Assembly (NCBI GenBank): GCA_965243625.1
Contig: CBDEVI010000002.1
Span: forward strand, 310,001-374,000
Source: JAJECS01 sp965243625
Lineage (GTDB): Bacteria; Chloroflexota; UBA11872
DNA length: 64,000 nt
Direction of reading: 5' to 3'
The translations under genes were made by a program, and so were the position numbers. The notes beneath the pieces are model-generated. The model made no database searches and was not told the DNA's origin. It worked only from the letters and a program-made list of their open reading frames with translations. Positions 18,497 through 27,491 of the stretch are shown here, one piece after another; position 1 is the first letter of the stretch, and each line of letters opens with the position of its first letter.

Positions 18497-18700
18497 TTAC
18501 GGACGATCACCTAGCGTAGTTGCACCACATCCATGAAGCGATGGGTGCCGAGCGCTCGGGGGATTCGGGCCTGGCGCAACGGCCACGAGGTCGGCAATGT
18601 CGTAGGCCGGGTAGTCCGGGGGCAGCCAGTCCCGCAAATCCGGGGGCAGCCGCAGGGTCTGGTTGGGCTCGTAGGGGCGGAAGGTCGTCGGCATGGGCAA
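18497..18700 (-). pseudogene. IS1182-like transposase N-terminal fragment
   Basis: The translation begins MPTTFRPYEPNQTLRLPPDL and goes on RDWLPPDYPAYDIADLV, the characteristic start of IS1182-type transposases (consensus FRPYxPDQxxLLPPSLRDWLPExHLAYFxSDLVD). Similarity stops after about 40 residues and the frame ends soon after, so only the N-terminus survives. Confidence 0.6.
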
Positions 18701-18805
18701 TCTGCTCAGTCAACGGCTTGACCGATGATCCCCTGTTTCTACGGCGCAGACTCCTAGGTCGGCGAAACAGCGCCGACCGCCTGTCCAAAGGCATATGACA
18801 GAATT

Positions 18806-19276
18806 CTATTTTGCGCAGAATTCACTAACAGATGCGTAGACAATAACGCCGGTAAACAAGACTGAATAGATAGCTGGTAGCGCCTTCTCGACGTGGGTCA
18901 ACTTCCAATATCTGTTGCTCTTGACACCCGTGGATAGCGGGTCCCACTCATCCGTAAAAAACGCAAATTCCAGCTTTGTCTCCAATTCGTGCAGCACTCT
19001 AAACTTATTGCTGTTAAGCTGCTTATAGGATTGGATGATGACAACCCATGCACCAGACAAGCAAAGCCCGATTATGCCAATCACCAAAAGGACTATAAAT
19101 TCTGACACTTGTCCACTCCCGAACCTAAGTAGTGCGGCGATGAATACTATTAGTCCTGTAAGTAGACCAGCAAATAATCGGTTAGCCGAATCACGTCGTT
19201 GACTCACACGGTCAGCAAGCTCTGAGTGAAGTTTGTAAATCTCTAAGAGTTGATTCTGTGAGGAATCAGCCACCAT
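18806..19276 (-). CDS. Small membrane protein paired with TIR gene (RipA-like)
   Basis: 156 aa with three hydrophobic segments at about residues 34-52, 58-82 and 131-149. The loop after the second holds SYKQLNSNKFRVLHELETKL and a nearby DEW, the signature of the small inner-membrane family NCBI names RipA (octameric membrane protein). The ATG shares a base with the TAA of the TIR gene upstream (TAATG), so the two are one operon with coupled translation. Base composition is far more AT-rich than the surroundings, pointing to transfer from another lineage. A membrane effector or sensor working with the TIR protein is an inference from the pairing. Family recognition is from memory of the motif. 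Confidence 0.68.
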   Translation of the reverse strand: MVADSSQNQLLEIYKLHSELADRVSQRRDSANRLFAGLLTGLIVFIAALLRFGSGQVSEFIVLLVIGIIGLCLSGAWVVIIQSYKQLNSNKFRVLHELETKLEFAFFTDEWDPLSTGVKSNRYWKLTHVEKALPAIYSVLFTGVIVYASVSEFCAK

Positions 19277-19689
19277 TAGCTTCCAAGTCTACGAATTGCC
19301 CCGACAATACTCTCGGTATTCCAGCCCACGATTTCATCGGCCGCTTCCTGTACTCGTTGTGAAATCCGCTTATTCCCCCATGGTCTGATAGCCAAGATCG
19401 GTTTTGGATCACTAAAGTCATTCTGGGCAATATCGATTTCCTTATCGATCCACTTGCTATACGACGCGTATACGCCAGCCAAGACGACGATAACATGGCA
19501 AGGGCGCATGTGGTTCCATATGGCGGCTTCCAGCTCTTTGTCGGTTCCGCTAGTATGAACGGGGTCATCTTTGGGTACTGAGTAGTCGATATAGCTAAAA
19601 TAGTTGCGATTGTCGAGGAGGTTCAGAAGGCCTTCGCGCGCGTCTGAATAGTTCCATGAATGGCTAATGAACAGATTGTAGGTCTTCAT
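19276..19689 (-). CDS. TIR-like (MTH538/DUF1863) domain protein
   Basis: 137 aa, a single TIR-like domain as in ThsB of Thoeris: beta-A YNLFISHSW (residues 4-12), EAAIWNHMRPCHVIVVLAGVY (about 54-74) and WIDKEIDIA with Glu84 as the likely catalytic glutamate of an NAD-cleaving TIR. ATG start with AGGAGG 9 nt upstream. It is the first gene of a two-gene AT-rich operon with a membrane protein. There is no ThsA-type (SIR2- or Macro-containing) effector nearby, so this is not a standard Thoeris. By family, TIR proteins of this kind make a nucleotide signal or deplete NAD on infection; that this one does so is inference. Confidence 0.85.
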   Translation of the reverse strand: MKTYNLFISHSWNYSDAREGLLNLLDNRNYFSYIDYSVPKDDPVHTSGTDKELEAAIWNHMRPCHVIVVLAGVYASYSKWIDKEIDIAQNDFSDPKPILAIRPWGNKRISQRVQEAADEIVGWNTESIVGAIRRLGS

Positions 19690-19806
19690 CCGAATATGCC
19701 TCCTGGCGTGGTGAGCGAGACGAGGAGCGCTCGCTTGGTTTGCGAGGTCTAATGTATACCGTACAGAATGCTAACACACCGCTACGCGAAACCGCCGAAC
19801 GTCTAG

Positions 19807-20987
19807 GAAACCTTTGAACAACTGGGGCATTTGAGCACCAGGGCGCTTGGGCGGGGGCGGGATCGCTGCCTGGGGCGACGCGCTGGCTCGATCCGCCATG
19901 TCAACCTACCGCGAGGGTGTGATCGTCCCCGCGCGGGGCGCAGTGCGCCCGCTTAGGCCGGTGCGGTCCGTTCCGCCAGCAGCAGATTGGCGAACCCGAA
20001 CAACAGTCACAGCCGGGTGCGGTTCTTGGCCAAGCCCCGATACCGCACCTGCCCGTAGCCGAAGTGCCGCTTCACATACAGGAACGGATGCTCCACCTTC
20101 GCCCGGATGGAAGCCTTGCGCTGCTCCGCCTCAGCGGCGGCGCTGCCGGGCGGCAAGCGCCGCCGCTTCCCCCGGCGTAACGCCACCTGCTAGTCGATCG
20201 CCCGCCCCCGATGCTCCGGACGCCGGGCGACCCCCTCGTACCCCGCATCGCCCCACACACGCGTCTCGGCGCCGTGCAGGAGCTGTGGCACTTGCGTGAT
20301 ATCCGCCATGTTGGCCGCCGTCGTCGCCACGCGGTGCACCAGGCCCGTCTCGGCGTCCACTCCGATGTGCGCCTTCATGCCGAAATACCACTGCTGGCCC
20401 TTCTTCACCTGATGCATCTCGGGGTCCCGCGCCTGCGCGCGGTTCTTCGTCGACGCCGGCGCGTCGAGGATCGTCGCGTCCACGATGGTCCCTTCGCGCA
20501 GCCGCAGGCCCTGCGACGCCAAGTGCTGCGTGATCTCCGCCAGCAGCCCCGCGCCCAGGTCGTGCCGTTCCAGCAGGTGCCGAAAATGGAGGATGGTGGT
20601 CTCATCGGGCCGCGGGTCCCGCGCGGTCAGCCCCACAAACCGCTGCACCGCCACGCTGTCGTAGAGTGCGTCTTCCATCGCCGGGTCGCTCAGGTTGTAG
20701 AACAACTGCACGCAGTGAATCCGCAGCATCACGGCCAGCGGGTAGGGCGACCGCCCGCACGCGCCCGCGGGGTAGACCGGGCGGATGCGCGATTCCAGCC
20801 GCGCCCACGGCAGCAGCGATGCCATGCGCTGGAGAAAGCGCTCCCGCCGCGTCTGGCGCGGCTGGCCGTCATACTCCACGTCGGCAAATGAGCGTTGCGG
20901 CAACATCAGGGCCCTCACCGGCTATCGGTCGCCCCTGAGCATAGGCCCTGCCCACGGGCCGCGACCCGCGACTAAATCAGAGGTTTC
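19807..20987 (-). mobile_element. IS5-family insertion sequence, ends intact, 1181 bp
   Basis: Terminal inverted repeats begin GAAACCTTTGA on the left (19807) and GAAACCTCTGA on the right (inward from 20987). The flanks are a 4-bp direct repeat CTAG at 19803-19806 and 20988-20991, the target type of IS5. Both ends and the target duplication survive although the transposase has two stop codons, so the insertion can no longer move itself but has not been cut or rearranged. Confidence 0.85.
19953..20918 (-). pseudogene. IS5-family transposase with two premature stops
   Basis: DDE transposase. The N-terminal part is full (MLPQRSFADVEYDGQPRQTR, DETTILHFRHLLERHDLG, DATILDAPASTKNRAQARDP, KAHIGVDAETGLVHRVATTA, WGDAGYEG). 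The frame is broken by TAG at 20190-20192 (after RAID, where relatives have a sense codon before QVAL) and by TGA at 20007-20009 (RL*LLFGFANLL). Between and after the stops the IS5 C-terminus continues in the same frame (RAKVEHPFLYVKRHFGYGQ, RYRGLAKN) to the natural end at 19953. Both lesions look like point changes, so this is recent decay. Confidence 0.88.
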
Positions 20988-20991
20988 CTAG

Positions 20992-21438
20992 GGCCGATCA
21001 CGTCGACCGGCAACGCACATAACCGGCACCTGCGCGCCGAGGGCGCCAGACACGACTGCCACCCGCCGCGAGCGCCAGCCCGGATGGACGGCGGGCTCAG
21101 GAGGATGCGCGGGACACCGGTGTGCGGCGGCTCCCGACGCCATCAACCCGAGCCGCTTCACGGGGACACTCCCGGCGAAGCACGGACATGCGGCAGACCC
21201 TTTGGCGATCTGAAGAAACTTGAGTGACAAGCCGTCGCCACAGCGCTCCGGTTCGTCCATCTCTTCCCGCCCCGGAGCGCGGTTGCCGCGGCCGCGCCTG
21301 GTGCGAACGCGGCCGCTTGGCCGCCGGTCCTCCATAGCAGTTGTCTTGAGTGGCCCTCGTGCGAGCCGGGTCACGCAGGCGGTGGAGAGGTCGCTTGCGG
21401 ACGCCCTCCTTGGAGAAATGACGCTCGCGCAAAGGGCG
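20992..21438. other. Non-coding stretch right of the IS5 copy
   Basis: About 450 bp with nothing recognised. In the two full right-end modules this position (before the conserved block) holds an HTH gene. It is not visible here, so that part has been lost. Confidence 0.45.
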
Positions 21439-21578
21439 TACAATTGGGTGCGTATTGGACGCAGATTTCACAAAAGAGCGAGAGCAAGCCTTCAGGGCCA
21501 GCGCGGCCGGGAAAACGGTGTCGCAAACCTGTTAGAGCGTGAATTTCGGCGAGTTTCGGACTTTGCGTGCTTCCAAGC
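21439..21578 (+). other. Partial attachment-site block, third copy
   Basis: The ~130-bp block shared with 16700-16830 and 28249-28379, from TACAATTGGG to TTTGCGTG followed by CTTCCAAGC. Similarity ends exactly there, inside the tRNA-Gly anticodon stem; the following bases (ACGATGTGCCC) are unrelated to the tRNA. It marks either an old element end that lost its tRNA half or a recombination scar at the crossover site. Confidence 0.75.
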
Positions 21579-21838
21579 ACGATGTGCCCTGCTGGCAGGC
21601 CGATCGGTCAGGTAGCAATTAAATCACCAGTCTTCTGATTGCAGTAGCCCTGGAAAGCCCCCGTCTTTGGTCGCTGCGGATTGGCGCTGCTTCGGCGCAG
21701 TGTCAACCGCGGGCCTCCAGCCCTATGCAGTTTGGCACCGGCCTTGGCCACTAGAGTACTCGAACGACTCGGAGTTCCGCTTCACCTAAACGCAGAATCT
21801 CGGCTCCTATCTACCTCCTAGGCTCACGAGAAGAAGAT

Positions 21839-24800
21839 CTAGGCAGTCTTCTGACTAATGCACACCACCTGGGCTCGGGCTAGATCGCGGAACATGTCTG
21901 CCGTGGAAGGTTGGCAGGTGAAGACTAGAATCTGATTTGTCCTCGATAGCTCTGCGAAAGCCTGGACGGTCATCCGGGATCGCCCTGGGTCAAAGTTGAC
22001 GAGCGCCTCGTCGACCACGACCGGAAGGCCTTGAGCGTGTTCACCAAACTCCCGAATCAGGCCGAAGCGTAAAGCAAGATATAGCTGTTCTCTAGTTCCC
22101 CGGCTCAACTGTTGTGGATGCTTGTTCCCGCCCCGGGAGTCGGTCACCACAATCGTTTGCTCTCCAATGGGCGCAAAGAGACGCCTATATCGTTGACCGG
22201 TGACACTCGAAAAAAACTCCTGAGCGTGACGGATAACGCTTGGCTGGCGTTCCTGTTCGAACTTTTGCCTTGTCCTTTCAAGAAGCGTCTCGGCAATAGT
22301 GAGCTGGGACCACTCGCGCGCGTACTCTCGCAACTGCTCTAACAGGATGCTACGGCGAATGCGTAGAGCCGATGATTCCTCTTCGTCCGTCAGTTGCATC
22401 AGCGCGTTGTCGATGCCACCCCGTTCTTCTCGCAACGCGTTGCACCGGTCGTCTATTTCCGCTCGCTGCTCTGACAACCGAACAGACTCCCCGCTGAGCT
22501 GACTGGGGTCAGATCCTTCCAGGGACTTTCGAAAGGCTGCCAACCTTTCGAAGGGGCCGCAGAGACGCTCCAAGCTACGTAGGTGCTCGTCCCGCTGCCG
22601 TTCTAGCTGCACTCGTTCGAGGTGCTGTCGCGCCCGGCGGCGAAACTCCTCGGGATCGACCGTGCCGCCGGACACCAATAGAGTTGAGAGTTCCTGCTCC
22701 ACCGCCTGCAAACGCTGCTCCTGCCGTTCCACTTGACGCCGGTAATCTTCTGCCGACTCTTTGGCCTGCTCCCGCCGGAAGCGCATTTCTAGCGCGTCGT
22801 CCAGTCTTTGAATGAGCTCGTCGGCCACGGCTGCCAGTTGCCGCTGGTCATCCGGATTTAGCTGCAGGTTGTGCGTCATGGCCAACGATTCCACCTGATT
22901 GCGGAACTCGGCGATGTCGCGCTCAATGGCCGCTACCCGTTCGCGCATCCGGCGGGCTTCGTTCAGTGAGACACGGGTCGCGTCGATGCGGGCCAGAAAG
23001 CTTGTCATCGTGTCTGCCGTCAATGATTCATCCAGGTCGCGCTCCCGCAGCCATTGCTGCCACTCCCGTTTAGCTTCCCGTGCGGAGACCTTGGCAGCTT
23101 CGTATTCCTTGGTCGCGGCTTCGACCAGCAGCTCTTGCGACTTCTCTCGACGGGATGTTTCTTCAACCCGGGCCCTTACACCCGTCCATGTGTTCAGCGC
23201 GGTTCGCGCCGATTCCAGATCCGCTTCTAACAACTCCAGCGCGGCAGTGTTCGGCTGATCTGTGTGGCCCAGAGCTGCTGTCAACTGCATCAGCGATTGC
23301 AGACGTTTTTCTGCAGCCGCTTCCGCGTCGCTAGTCTGTCGCTCGAGCTCAGTGGTCATGGGTGCCGGAATAGCGATCGGGGACGCCCTTGCCGACAAGT
23401 AAAGGATGGCCACCGTGGTCAGCAGAGCCAACCCGCTGGCGATGCCCAGGGGTAAAGCTCCTTCACCAAGTAACACCGCGACTACGATTAGGGCGGCACC
23501 GACCAGTCCCAGCAGAACAAGCAAGAGCGAATTGGGACTTTTGGCGGTCTGAGCAGCTAATTCTCGACTGCTCGCCAACGTGTTGAGCTGGCGCAGCAGG
23601 TTCTCGTGGTTCTGTCGCTCCCTCTCATATTCGTCGAGCTGCCCCCTGGCTGCACGCAAGGCATTGCTGCGCTCCGTCAGCGTGGCAGAGTCAAGCGGAG
23701 GGGGCTCTAGGGGCATGTCCTCTCGCGCTTGTTGCACTTCCGCTTGGTGGCTCTGCAGCACTCGCCGCTCTTGGTCAAACACGACTCTCGCTTGTTGGAA
23801 GCGTTCGCGACGCTCAGCTATCTGCTGCTTCAATCGGTCGGCCTGACTTCGGACGACTATTGACGTGTCCAGGGCCACTACGTCTCCTTCGTCCCACCCA
23901 TGGCCGACTTCTGCCAGCCCTTCCGATAGGTCGGCTTCGAGCCTCCGTAGCTCCGACTTCCGCTCCGGCAAGTCTCGGACGGAGCTATCGAAACTGCTTC
24001 GGGCGCGGCGAATACCCTCGACAATCCCCGCATCGTCTAAGAGGGCTTCGTCGTGAATGGCGACTGAGGCGGATTCCTTTGTTTGCTGGAGCTGACTGCG
24101 CCCTTCTTCGAGGTCCTTCCTTGCTTGCCTAGCCTGGTCCTCGAAGCTTTCGAGGCGCGTAGCGGCGTTTTCCGGAAAATGCTCGAACCGAGGCATGCCG
24201 CTGAGCCGCGATTCGCAATTGGTTAGCGCGACCCAGCTCTCCCAGCCGTCGAGAAGCTTGTCGATTTCGGACCGGCGAGAGTCTAGCCGCAGGAGTCTGT
24301 CTTTGGCGGATTCAAGTTCCTTGCCTATCTCAAGCCTGCGAACATTGAGTTGCCCGAATCGGTCCGCATTTCCCTCGACCGCCTTCAGTTGGCGGTCTAC
24401 GTCCCTCAGTGCGTTCAGCAGCTTCGGCAAAGCCTGAAGGCTGCCCCTGCGCTTATAGATGCTGCCTTTCCGCTCGAGAAGTGACTTCTCAAGTCGGGCC
24501 ATTCCGGGAACACCCTGGCCGGCGCTATAGATGCTGGAGCCCTGCAATGCGGCCGCCTCATTAAGTTCATCAAGACTAAAGGTGAAAACGGTCTTGAAGA
24601 ACTCGGGTGTGGCGGGGCCTACCAACTGGCGCAATTGAGTCTCGGCGTTAGCCGTGGGACCAGTTGGGGCAGTGACCTGCAAGCCGCCACGCGCACCGGA
24701 ATACCGCTCAACAACGTATGACCCATTGACGTCGTCGGATAGTGTGATCCGGCCTCCGTGGCGCCCCCCAGTGAGTGGTGGGAAGTGGCTGTTGAACCTA

Positions 24801-24958
24801 GTCGGGAAGCCGAAGAGAATTGCCCGAATGAATGCCAAGAGGGTGCTCTTGCCGGCCTCGTTCGGACCGTAGAGAACTGTGACCGATCCTTGCATCGGCC
24901 CAATGGTCTTGTGGTGGAAGTGGCCAAATCCATCGACATACAACTCGTGTAGCCTCAT
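21839..24958 (-). CDS. yhaN: YhaN-like SMC/Rad50-type ATPase
   Basis: 1039 aa. Walker A GPNEAGKST (31-39) near the N-terminus, long coiled-coil arms (about 185-460 and 555-880), and a C-terminal ABC signature LSRGTREQLYLALRFGLI followed by Walker B LPVVVDEALVNFD. A hydrophobic double segment (LLLVLLGLVGAALIVVAVLL and the following GIASGLALLTTVAILYL) sits between the arms, a feature of YhaN (AAA_27) rather than cytosolic SbcC, suggesting membrane anchoring. The ATG overlaps the stop of the upstream nuclease gene (ATGA). Together they should form an ATP-driven DNA end-processing complex like SbcC-SbcD or Rad50-Mre11. Position inside the island suggests a cargo, possibly defensive, role; that part is inference. 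Confidence 0.85.
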   Translation of the reverse strand: MRLHELYVDGFGHFHHKTIGPMQGSVTVLYGPNEAGKSTLLAFIRAILFGFPTRFNSHFPPLTGGRHGGRITLSDDVNGSYVVERYSGARGGLQVTAPTGPTANAETQLRQLVGPATPEFFKTVFTFSLDELNEAAALQGSSIYSAGQGVPGMARLEKSLLERKGSIYKRRGSLQALPKLLNALRDVDRQLKAVEGNADRFGQLNVRRLEIGKELESAKDRLLRLDSRRSEIDKLLDGWESWVALTNCESRLSGMPRFEHFPENAATRLESFEDQARQARKDLEEGRSQLQQTKESASVAIHDEALLDDAGIVEGIRRARSSFDSSVRDLPERKSELRRLEADLSEGLAEVGHGWDEGDVVALDTSIVVRSQADRLKQQIAERRERFQQARVVFDQERRVLQSHQAEVQQAREDMPLEPPPLDSATLTERSNALRAARGQLDEYERERQNHENLLRQLNTLASSRELAAQTAKSPNSLLLVLLGLVGAALIVVAVLLGEGALPLGIASGLALLTTVAILYLSARASPIAIPAPMTTELERQTSDAEAAAEKRLQSLMQLTAALGHTDQPNTAALELLEADLESARTALNTWTGVRARVEETSRREKSQELLVEAATKEYEAAKVSAREAKREWQQWLRERDLDESLTADTMTSFLARIDATRVSLNEARRMRERVAAIERDIAEFRNQVESLAMTHNLQLNPDDQRQLAAVADELIQRLDDALEMRFRREQAKESAEDYRRQVERQEQRLQAVEQELSTLLVSGGTVDPEEFRRRARQHLERVQLERQRDEHLRSLERLCGPFERLAAFRKSLEGSDPSQLSGESVRLSEQRAEIDDRCNALREERGGIDNALMQLTDEEESSALRIRRSILLEQLREYAREWSQLTIAETLLERTRQKFEQERQPSVIRHAQEFFSSVTGQRYRRLFAPIGEQTIVVTDSRGGNKHPQQLSRGTREQLYLALRFGLIREFGEHAQGLPVVVDEALVNFDPGRSRMTVQAFAELSRTNQILVFTCQPSTADMFRDLARAQVVCISQKTA

Positions 24959-26235
24959 GCCTCATCCTCGTCGTCCACCAGAGCAGCGAGGCATTCGTCC
25001 TCAGCGGCAGCAAGCAGGTTTCGGAGTTCGCCGTCCGACGGCAATAGTTCCCTCAGGTACGGACTGGCGTTCGACTTGAGATACAACTCCCGCAGCAACT
25101 CCCTTAGCTCGGCTAAGGCGCTAGGGCTCGCCTGCATTTCGCTTGCAAGCCGAACGAGGTCGCCGGTGAAGTCTTCTTGCCGGGTCACCAGTTCTCGGTC
25201 TACCGACGATGCGGTACCTACTTGAATCCGCTCACACCACAGCCAGGGCTCGACACTTGCGTGAAGTTCGTTGAGTTGCTCAATGATGGCGTTCACGTTC
25301 TCCGGCTGGCGCAGGAATCGGTGCATTGGTCCGCGACCTGTCAGTCTTAGCCGGAGAACAACTGAGTGACCCGCGGCCGCCTGAATCGCGGCATTGGTCA
25401 ACTCGTCAATAGCGTCCAATACCTGATGCTCTGTGTCCAACCCAGAAATATCTGATTCCCGGGTGTCCCAACGGACGACATCCGTAGTGCGGAATTCCAG
25501 TCGTGTCACGCGGTCTTGGTCGATCTCCACAAGGTATACACCGTGCGCACCTCGCTCGTTGGCGTGACGACCCTGAGGGTTCCCGGGGTAGACGACAGCT
25601 GGATTCGTTTGCCTCAGTACCTGCCGAGTGTGGACGTGGCCCAATGCCCAATAGTCGATGTCGGTGCCTGTGAGGTCGTCAACGGAGCAAGGCGAGTAGG
25701 AATCGTGGTTGGGGTTTCCGCCGACGTTTGCGTGTAGCAAGCCAATGTTGAGGCCGTCGCCCCGCTTGGCCCCGCGAAAGAGCGGCGAAAGGTCTTGGCG
25801 CACCTCTCGCCGAGGGAAGCTGATCCCGTACACCATCGCTCGTTCCGGATCTTCAGAAAATACAGGTGCACCTGTCATCTCCGAGCCGAAGCGAACGCAC
25901 CCCGTCGGTAGTGCCAACTGTGCTTCCCAACCATCTAACGGGTCGTGGTTCCCGTGGCAGATGAAGGAACGGATCCCGGCCGCGTCCAGTTGCCGCAGAC
26001 CCGCAACGAATCTCAACTGTGCACGCAGGCTGCGGTCCGCTCCGTCATAGATATCGCCCGCTATCAGCAGCGCGTCGACTTGCTCGCGAATGCACAGACC
26101 TACGATGTTCTCGTAGGCGGCAAAGGTTGCACGGTGCAGCGTTTCACTGACAAGTTCGGGTGCTTCGCTTCGAAGGCCGAGGAGTGGGCTGTCTAGATGC
26201 AAGTCTGCGGCGTGTACGAAGCGAATCCCTGGCAT
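24955..26235 (-). CDS. yhaO: YhaO-like metallophosphoesterase (Mre11/SbcD family nuclease)
   Basis: 426 aa from the ATG at 26233-26235 (a GTG 10 codons upstream is less likely because the fold starts at IRFVHAADLHLDSP). All calcineurin-type metal motifs are present in order: DLHLDSP, GDIYD, GNHDP, LHANVGG and GHVHT, so the two-metal centre looks intact. The C-terminal 160 residues form the helical capping region ending in an acidic tail (DEDEA). Overlaps yhaN by 4 bp. Expected activity is Mn-dependent DNA exonuclease/endonuclease working with the YhaN ATPase. The promoter side abuts an IS110 fragment, so native upstream control may have been replaced. Confidence 0.85.
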   Translation of the reverse strand: MPGIRFVHAADLHLDSPLLGLRSEAPELVSETLHRATFAAYENIVGLCIREQVDALLIAGDIYDGADRSLRAQLRFVAGLRQLDAAGIRSFICHGNHDPLDGWEAQLALPTGCVRFGSEMTGAPVFSEDPERAMVYGISFPRREVRQDLSPLFRGAKRGDGLNIGLLHANVGGNPNHDSYSPCSVDDLTGTDIDYWALGHVHTRQVLRQTNPAVVYPGNPQGRHANERGAHGVYLVEIDQDRVTRLEFRTTDVVRWDTRESDISGLDTEHQVLDAIDELTNAAIQAAAGHSVVLRLRLTGRGPMHRFLRQPENVNAIIEQLNELHASVEPWLWCERIQVGTASSVDRELVTRQEDFTGDLVRLASEMQASPSALAELRELLRELYLKSNASPYLRELLPSDGELRNLLAAAEDECLAALVDDEDEA

Positions 26236-26240
26236 ACCTA

Positions 26241-26423
26241 TCAACTCGAACGCTCCGGCCCGCACAGATTACCCGGAGAGAGGGCTGCTTGACGGGCATG
26301 AGGCGTGCAGCTTTCCCTCTCGGCTAGAAATACCGTCCAGGTCGTCCCCGTGGGCTGCACGGCCACGTCCAGCTGGGCCTTCGCCACATCGATCCCCACC
26401 GTCACGTTCGCTGGTGCCGCCAT
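26241..26423 (-). pseudogene. IS110-family transposase N-terminal fragment
   Basis: Starts MAAPANVTVGIDVAKAQLDV and continues AVQPTGTTWTV, the DEDD-nuclease start of IS110 transposases (VGIDVAKAxLDVAVRPTG). Similarity stops after about 31 residues and the frame drifts into unrelated sequence, so it is truncated right next to yhaO. Confidence 0.75.
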
Positions 26424-26619
26424 TGGTACCCTCCGGCAACGCTAGCGACGCGTCCTGCCTTGCCGATGCGGGCTCGTGCTCACGGCCCGGCAACTGTTCG
26501 CTCTCCGGGCCAGCCTGCGGGCGGGACGACCCTGCTGTGTAGCGGTCTCATACGACCAAGATGTGATCGGTCTGTCCCGGCCCGTTCCCTGTGACCTTGG
26601 ACAATCCAAGGCGCCGGGA

Positions 26620-26823
26620 ACATACAAGGTGTGAGACAGGGCTGACGGGTGGGAGGCCGCCCAACGAGCCGTGGGAACGCCGCCGGTTGAAGCACCGCAG
26701 CCAGCCGACGAGCGCCCGCGTGCGGTGCGCGCTGGTGGGGAAGGTGAAGGCATGCGCCCACGTGCGCAACAGGACTAGGACAAAGCGTTCAGACTCGTCG
26801 TAGGTGCGGGGTGTGTAGTGTCG
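26620..26823 (-). pseudogene. IS481-family transposase C-terminal fragment
   Basis: The frame reads YTPRTYDESERFVLVLLRTW, then AHAFTFPTSAHRTRALVGWL, then RCFNRRRSHGSLGGLPPVS, matching the IS481 integrase tail (YRPQTNGKAERF...LLREWAYA...WLxxYNxxRPHGSLGGxPPxSR). The catalytic residues upstream are absent apart from the ERF helix carrying the last Glu. It is a different lineage from the fragment at 15535. Confidence 0.7.
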
Positions 26824-27424
26824 GGTGCGCCGGTGCCGTAGGCCGCGTGCCGTGCAGCGCCGGCACGCAACTCGCCAGGTGCATCGTCAAGAGATCACAA
26901 TGCTGGCAAAGGACCCTTCGTTCGGTGGTCACAGGCTGGATCGTCAGTCTGGGTCCTGTCTGGGCACTTGCGGCGCCTATGGGTGGCTGATCTTGGGCAA
27001 GAGGCCCGGCCACGCTGGATGTTTGACCTCTGGCAAGTTTCTCGGCAGGACGCCGATGGCACACGATCGTGCGCAGAGCCTTCACGAGGCACTCTGTAGC
27101 TGTGGGGCGGTCGTGGTGTGCGCCACAAACTGAGGAGGTCCAGCCCAGGCCGTCACGAGCAACAGTGGATAGAAGAATCGTCCGGCAACACCCGAGACGC
27201 TAGGAGCATTGGCGTCGTGCGGCTTTCAGTTGCGCCCTTGCCTCCGCTCGAAGTGACGGTCCTCCGGTGCCTCCGCCATCCGCCCTGCCTAGGCTCTCTA
27301 GGACCGAAACTCGGGCGTTTTGCTCGGCCTGTCCACTCAGAAGAGATCCAATAGCAATCATCTCGCACGCACTGTCCGCTGACGACGAAGCGTGAGTAGC
27401 GACCGGCGGCCAGCAGAGATGGTC
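26824..27424. other. Non-coding stretch before right-end module B
   Basis: About 600 bp. Frames on both strands look random. Probably debris of earlier insertions; no inverted-repeat ends for the adjacent IS481 fragment could be found. Confidence 0.4.
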
Positions 27425-27491
27425 CGATCAGTCAGAGAACTACGGAAACCTTGCTAGCCATCGCCACGGTAGGTTCGTTGAATGGACAAGG

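Noticed and set aside
18806..19689. Standard Thoeris system
   Set aside because: The TIR half is there, but the neighbour lacks SIR2, SLOG or Macro domains and is only a small membrane protein.
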